Shown: in pieces, positions 14,265 through 18,535 of the stretch | Numbering within the stretch: the stretch's first letter is position 1 | Layout: each line of letters opens with the position of its first letter | From: Zygnema cylindricum | Lineage: Eukaryota; Streptophyta; Zygnematophyceae; Zygnematales; Zygnemataceae | Reading direction: 5' to 3' | DNA length: 18,535 nt | Assembly (NCBI GenBank): GCA_037447655.1 | Contig: JBBHKE010000562.1 | Coordinates: forward strand, 1 to 18,535 | Notes under the pieces: generated by a model | Told to the model about the DNA's origin: nothing | The model's input: the letters and a program-made list of their open reading frames with translations, nothing else | The model's database searches: none | Translations under genes and position numbers: made by a program

Positions 14265-17200
14265 ATTACACAATCGGTTAGCGATAATAGGAATTTTTAC
14301 CTAAAGTACACAAACAGTTAGTGATAACAATAATTGTTACCTAAATTACACAAACTGTTAGCGATAACAAAAATTGTTTCCTTAAGTACCTAAACAGTTA
14401 GCGATAACAAGAATTGTTACCTAAATTACACAAACAGTTAGCGATAACAAAAATTGTTACCTAAATTAACCAATCAGTTAGTGATAACAATAATTCTTTT
14501 CTAAATTACACAAAGTGTTTGCGCTTACAGGAATTGCTACCTAACTTACACAAACTATTAGCGATAACAAGAATTGTTACTAAAATTACAAAAACAGTTA
14601 GCAATAACAAGAATTGTGACCTAAATTACACAAACTTTTAGCACTTATAAGAATTATTACCCAAATTACAAAAACTGTTAGCGATAACAAAAATTGTTAC
14701 CAAAATTACACAAACTCTTAGCGATAACAAGAATTGTTGCCTAATTACACAAACAGTTAGCGATAACAAAAATTGTAACCTAAATTACACAAACTGTTAG
14801 CGATAACAAGAATTGTTACCTAAATTACAAAAACTATTAGCGATAATAAGAATTGTTACGTTAATTACACAAACAATTAGCGATAACAAAAATTGTTACC
14901 TAAATTACACAAACAGTTAGCTATAACAAAATATGTGACCTAAATTACACAAATTGTTAGCGATAACAAGAATTGTTACCTAAATTACACAAACTATTAG
15001 CGATAATAAAAATTGTAACCTAAATTACAAAAATAGATAGCGATAACAATAATTGTTACCTAAATTACAAAAACTGATAGCGATAACAATAATTGTTTCC
15101 TAAATTACACAAACAGTTAGCGAGAACAAGAACTCTTACCTAAATTACAGAAACAATTAGTGATAACAAGAATTGTTACCTAAATTACCCAAACTGTTAG
15201 CAATAACAAGAATTGTAACCTAAATTACACAAACTGTTAGTGATAACAAGATTTGTTACCTAAATTAACCAAACAGTTAGCGATAACAATAATTGTTATC
15301 TAAATTACACAAATTGTTAGCGCTTACAAGAATTGCTACCTAATTTACACAAACTGTTAGCAATAACAAGAATTGTTACCTAAATTACACAAACACTTAG
15401 CAATAACAAGAATTGTTACCTAAATTACACAAATTGTTAGCGATAACAAGAATTGTTACCTAAATTACAAAAACTGTCAGCGATAACAAAAATTGTTACC
15501 TAAATTACACAAACTGTAAGCGATAACAAGAATTGTTTCCAAAATTACACAAACTGTTAGCGATAACAAGAATTGTTACCTAAATTACACAAAAAGTTAG
15601 CGAAAACAAAAATTGTTACCTAAATTAACGAAACAGTTAGCGATAACAATAATTGTTATGTTAATTACAGAAACTGTTAGCGCTTACAAGAATTGCTACT
15701 TAATTTACACAAACTGTTTGCGATAACAAAAATTGTTACCTAAATTACACAAAAAGTTAGCGATAACAAGAATTGTTACCTAAATTAACTAAACAGTTAG
15801 CGATAACAAGAATTGTTACCTAATTTACACAAACTGTTAGCGATAACAAGAATTGTTACCTAAATTACACAAATAGATAGCGATAACAAGAATTGTTTCC
15901 TGTTACCTAAAGTACACAAATGGTTAGCGATAACAAAAATTGTTACCTAAATTACAAAAACTGTTAGCGATAACAAGAATTGGTACTTAAAGTACACAAA
16001 CATTTAGGGATAACCAGAATTGTGACCTAAATTAACCAAACAGTTAGCGATAACATGAATTGTTAACTAAATTACACAAACTGTTTGCGCTTACAAGAAT
16101 TGTTAACTAACTTACGCAAACTCTTAGCGATAACAAAAATTGTTACCTCACTTACACAAATTGTTAGCGATAACAAAAATTGTTACCTAAATACAAAAAC
16201 TGCTAGCGATAACAAGAATTGTGACCTAAATTACACAAAATCTTAGCGATAACAAGAATTGCCACCTAAATTACACAAACTGTTAGCGATAAAAAGAATT
16301 GTTACCTAAATTACACCAACAGTTAGCAATAACAAAATTTGTTACCTAAATTACAAAAACTTTTAGCGATAACAAGAATTGGTACCTAAATTACCCAAAC
16401 AGTTAGTGATAACAAGAATTGCTACTTAAACTACACAAACTGTTAGCGATAACAAGAATTGTTACCTAATTTACACAAACTGTTAGCGATAACAATAATT
16501 GTTACCTAAATTACACTAACTGTTAGCGATAACAAGAATTGATACCTAAGTTATACAAACTGTTAGCGATAACAAGAATTGTTACTTAAACTACACAAAC
16601 TGTTAGCGATAACAAGAACTGTTACCTAAATTACACAAAAAGTTAGCGATAACAAGAATTGTTACCTAAATTACAAAAGTTGTTAGCAATAACAAGAATT
16701 GTTACCAAAATTACACAAACAGTTGGCGATAACGAGAATTGTTTCATAAATTAACCAAACAGTTAGCAATACCAAAAATTGTTACCTAAATTACATAAAC
16801 AGTTAGCGATAACAAAAATTGTGACCTAAATTAGACAAATTGTTAGTGATAACAAGAATTATTTCGTAAATTACACAAACGGTTAGCGATGACAAGAATT
16901 GGTTCCTAAAGTACACAAACAGTTAGCAAAAATAACTTGTGTACCTAAATTAAACAAACAGTTAGCGATAACAGGAATTGTGACCTAAATTACACAAACA
17001 GTTAGTGATAACAAGAATTGTGACCTAAATTACAAAAATTGTTAGCGATAACAAGAATTGTGACCTAAATTACACAAACTGTTAGCGATTGTCGTGCATG
17101 AGAGGCAAGAACAAGAATCGTTACCTAAATTACACAAACCGTTAGCATTAACAAGAATTGTCACCTAAATTACACAAATTGTTAGCGATCACAAGAATTT

Positions 17201-18535
17201 TTACCTAAATTACAAAAACTGTTAGCGATAACAATGATTGTAACCTAAATTACAAAAACAGTTAGCGATGTCAAGAATGGTTAACTAAATTACACAAAAT
17301 GTTAGCGATAATAAGAATTGTTACCTAAATTACACAAACTGTTAGCCATAAAAAGAATTGTTACCTAAATTACACAAACAGTTACCAATAACAAAATTTG
17401 TTACCTAAATTACCCAAACAATTAGCAATAACAACAATTGCTACTTAAACTACACAAAATGTTAGCGATAACAAGAATTGTTACCTAAATTACAAAAGCT
17501 GTCAGCGATAACAAGAATTGTTACCAAAATTACACAAACAGTTAGCGATAACAATAATTGTTACCTAAATTACAAAAACGGTTAGCGATTACAGGAATAC
17601 GTTCCTAAAGTACACAAACAGTCAGCGATAACAAAAATTGTGACCTAAATTACACAAACAATTAGCGATAACAAGATTGTTACCTAAATTAACCAAACAG
17701 TTAGCGATAACAGGAATAGTTGTCTAAATTACACAAACTGTTTGCGCTTCCAAGAATTGTTACCTAACTTACACAAACTGTTAGCGATAACAAGAATTGT
17801 TACCTAAATTACACAAACAATTAGCGATAACAAGAATTATTACCTAAATTACACATACTGTTAGCGATAACAATAATTGTCACCTAAATTACACAATCTG
17901 TTAGCGATAACAAGAATTGTTACCTAAATTACACAAACAATTAGCAATAACAAGAATTGTGTCCTAAATTAGACAAATGGTTAGCGATAAGAGGAATTGC
18001 CACATAAAGTAAACAAACAGTTAGCGAGAACAGGAATTGATACCTAAATTACACAAACAGGTTAGCGATAGCAAAAAATGTGACCTAAATTACACAAACT
18101 GTTAGCGATAACAAGAATTGTTACCTAAATTACAAAACCTGTTAGCGATAAAAAGAATAGTTACCTATATTACACAAACTGTTAGCGATAACAAGAATTG
18201 TTACCTAAATTACTCAAACTGTTAGCGATAACAAAAATTGTTACCTAAATTAGAAAAACTGTTAGCGATAACAAGAATTGTTACCTAAATTACACAAACT
18301 GTTAGCGATAACAAGAATTGTTACCTAAATTACAAAAACTGTTAGCGATAACAAGAATTGTTACCTAAATTACACAAAATGTTAGCGATAATAAGAATTG
18401 TGACCTAAATTACACAAACTGTTAGCGATAACAAGAATTGTTACCTAAATTACAAAAACTGTTAGCGAAAAAAGAATTGTTACCTAAATTACACAAAATG
18501 TTAGCGGTTACAAGAATCCTGACCTAAATTAAAAA
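14254..18535 (-). repeat. Satellite array 3: about 107 tandem 40-bp units, inverted (array 1 subfamily)
   Basis: Units read GTTAGCGATAACAAGAATTG then TTACCTAAATTACACAAAC, the reverse complement of the array 1 unit. The array continues past the window. An ordered trio of variants (a unit with TAAATTAACCAAACAG, one with AATAATTG, then one with GCGCTTAC) recurs at about 14470, 15260, 15620, 16030 and 17690. There is one 7-bp tandem duplication (TGTTTCC/TGTTACC at 15894-15907) and one foreign 20-bp insertion (17090-17109). Nothing coding is present. Confidence 0.95.
17090..17109. other. 20-bp non-satellite insertion in array 3
   Basis: TGTCGTGCATGAGAGGCAAG interrupts a unit after GTTAGCGAT; the unit then resumes with AACAAGAATC. 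Unit starts at 17081 and 17141 are 60 bp apart instead of 40, so exactly 20 bp were added. No flanking duplication is evident. Confidence 0.8.

Noticed and set aside
393-18535. TTAGG within every satellite unit, recalling the arthropod telomere repeat
   Set aside because: It appears once per 40-bp unit, embedded in unrelated sequence, never as consecutive TTAGG copies.
10373-18535. Possible CRISPR array because of regular short repeats with palindromic cores
   Set aside because: Units are contiguous 40-mers with no unique spacers and no cas genes; the context is eukaryotic.

Overview
The window looks like repeat-rich, gene-free eukaryotic DNA, most likely animal. No cellular gene, tRNA, rRNA or CRISPR is visible. 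The evidence is a decayed Ty1/copia LTR retrotransposon embedded in long 40-bp satellite arrays. The element's primer-binding site matches the anticodon-arm (half-tRNA) initiator-Met priming known from Drosophila copia. Species cannot be named from the sequence, and an insect, other arthropod or oomycete source cannot be separated with confidence.

Layout. 1-392 is the 3' end of one copia-type element (Z, minus strand): a partial LTR, a polypurine tract (PPT) and an untranslated remnant. 393-1853 is satellite array 1 (about 36 units of 40 bp, plus orientation). 1854-10372 is a nested retrotransposon pair on the minus strand. 10373-14253 is satellite array 2 (about 97 units, same orientation, distinct subfamily with a perfect 12-bp palindrome GTTAGCGCTAAC). 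14254-18535 is array 3 (about 107 units, opposite orientation, the array 1 subfamily), running off the window edge.

The nested pair. Outer element X runs from its 5' LTR (C, 9578-10372) through a primer-binding site (9565-9577), gag, protease, integrase, reverse transcriptase and RNase H (down to 5482), a 3' untranslated stretch, a PPT and its 3' LTR (A, 1854-2476). A second element of the same family, Y (2493-5334, same strand), sits inside X next to X's PPT, flanked by a 5-bp target-site duplication with one mismatch (2488-2492 and 5335-5339). Y keeps a full 3' LTR (B, 2493-3323) and the RT/RNase H part of pol, but only about 21 nt of its 5' LTR; its gag, protease and integrase are gone. 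LTR A resembles C much more than B, as nesting predicts.

Both elements are dead. X carries in-frame stops, several single-base frameshifts, a protease active-site change (DTEA), an RT YADD box and an RNase H Asp-to-Val change. Y carries nonsense codons and frameshifts but keeps the canonical YVDD and CDNQ residues. An unusual shared trait is that the gag start codon lies inside the LTR, so about 19 codons of Gag are LTR-encoded and the reading frame runs through the primer-binding site.

The satellite units are built from overlapping inverted half-sites (TAAC/GTTA), show higher-order blocks of several units, and switch orientation abruptly near 14254.
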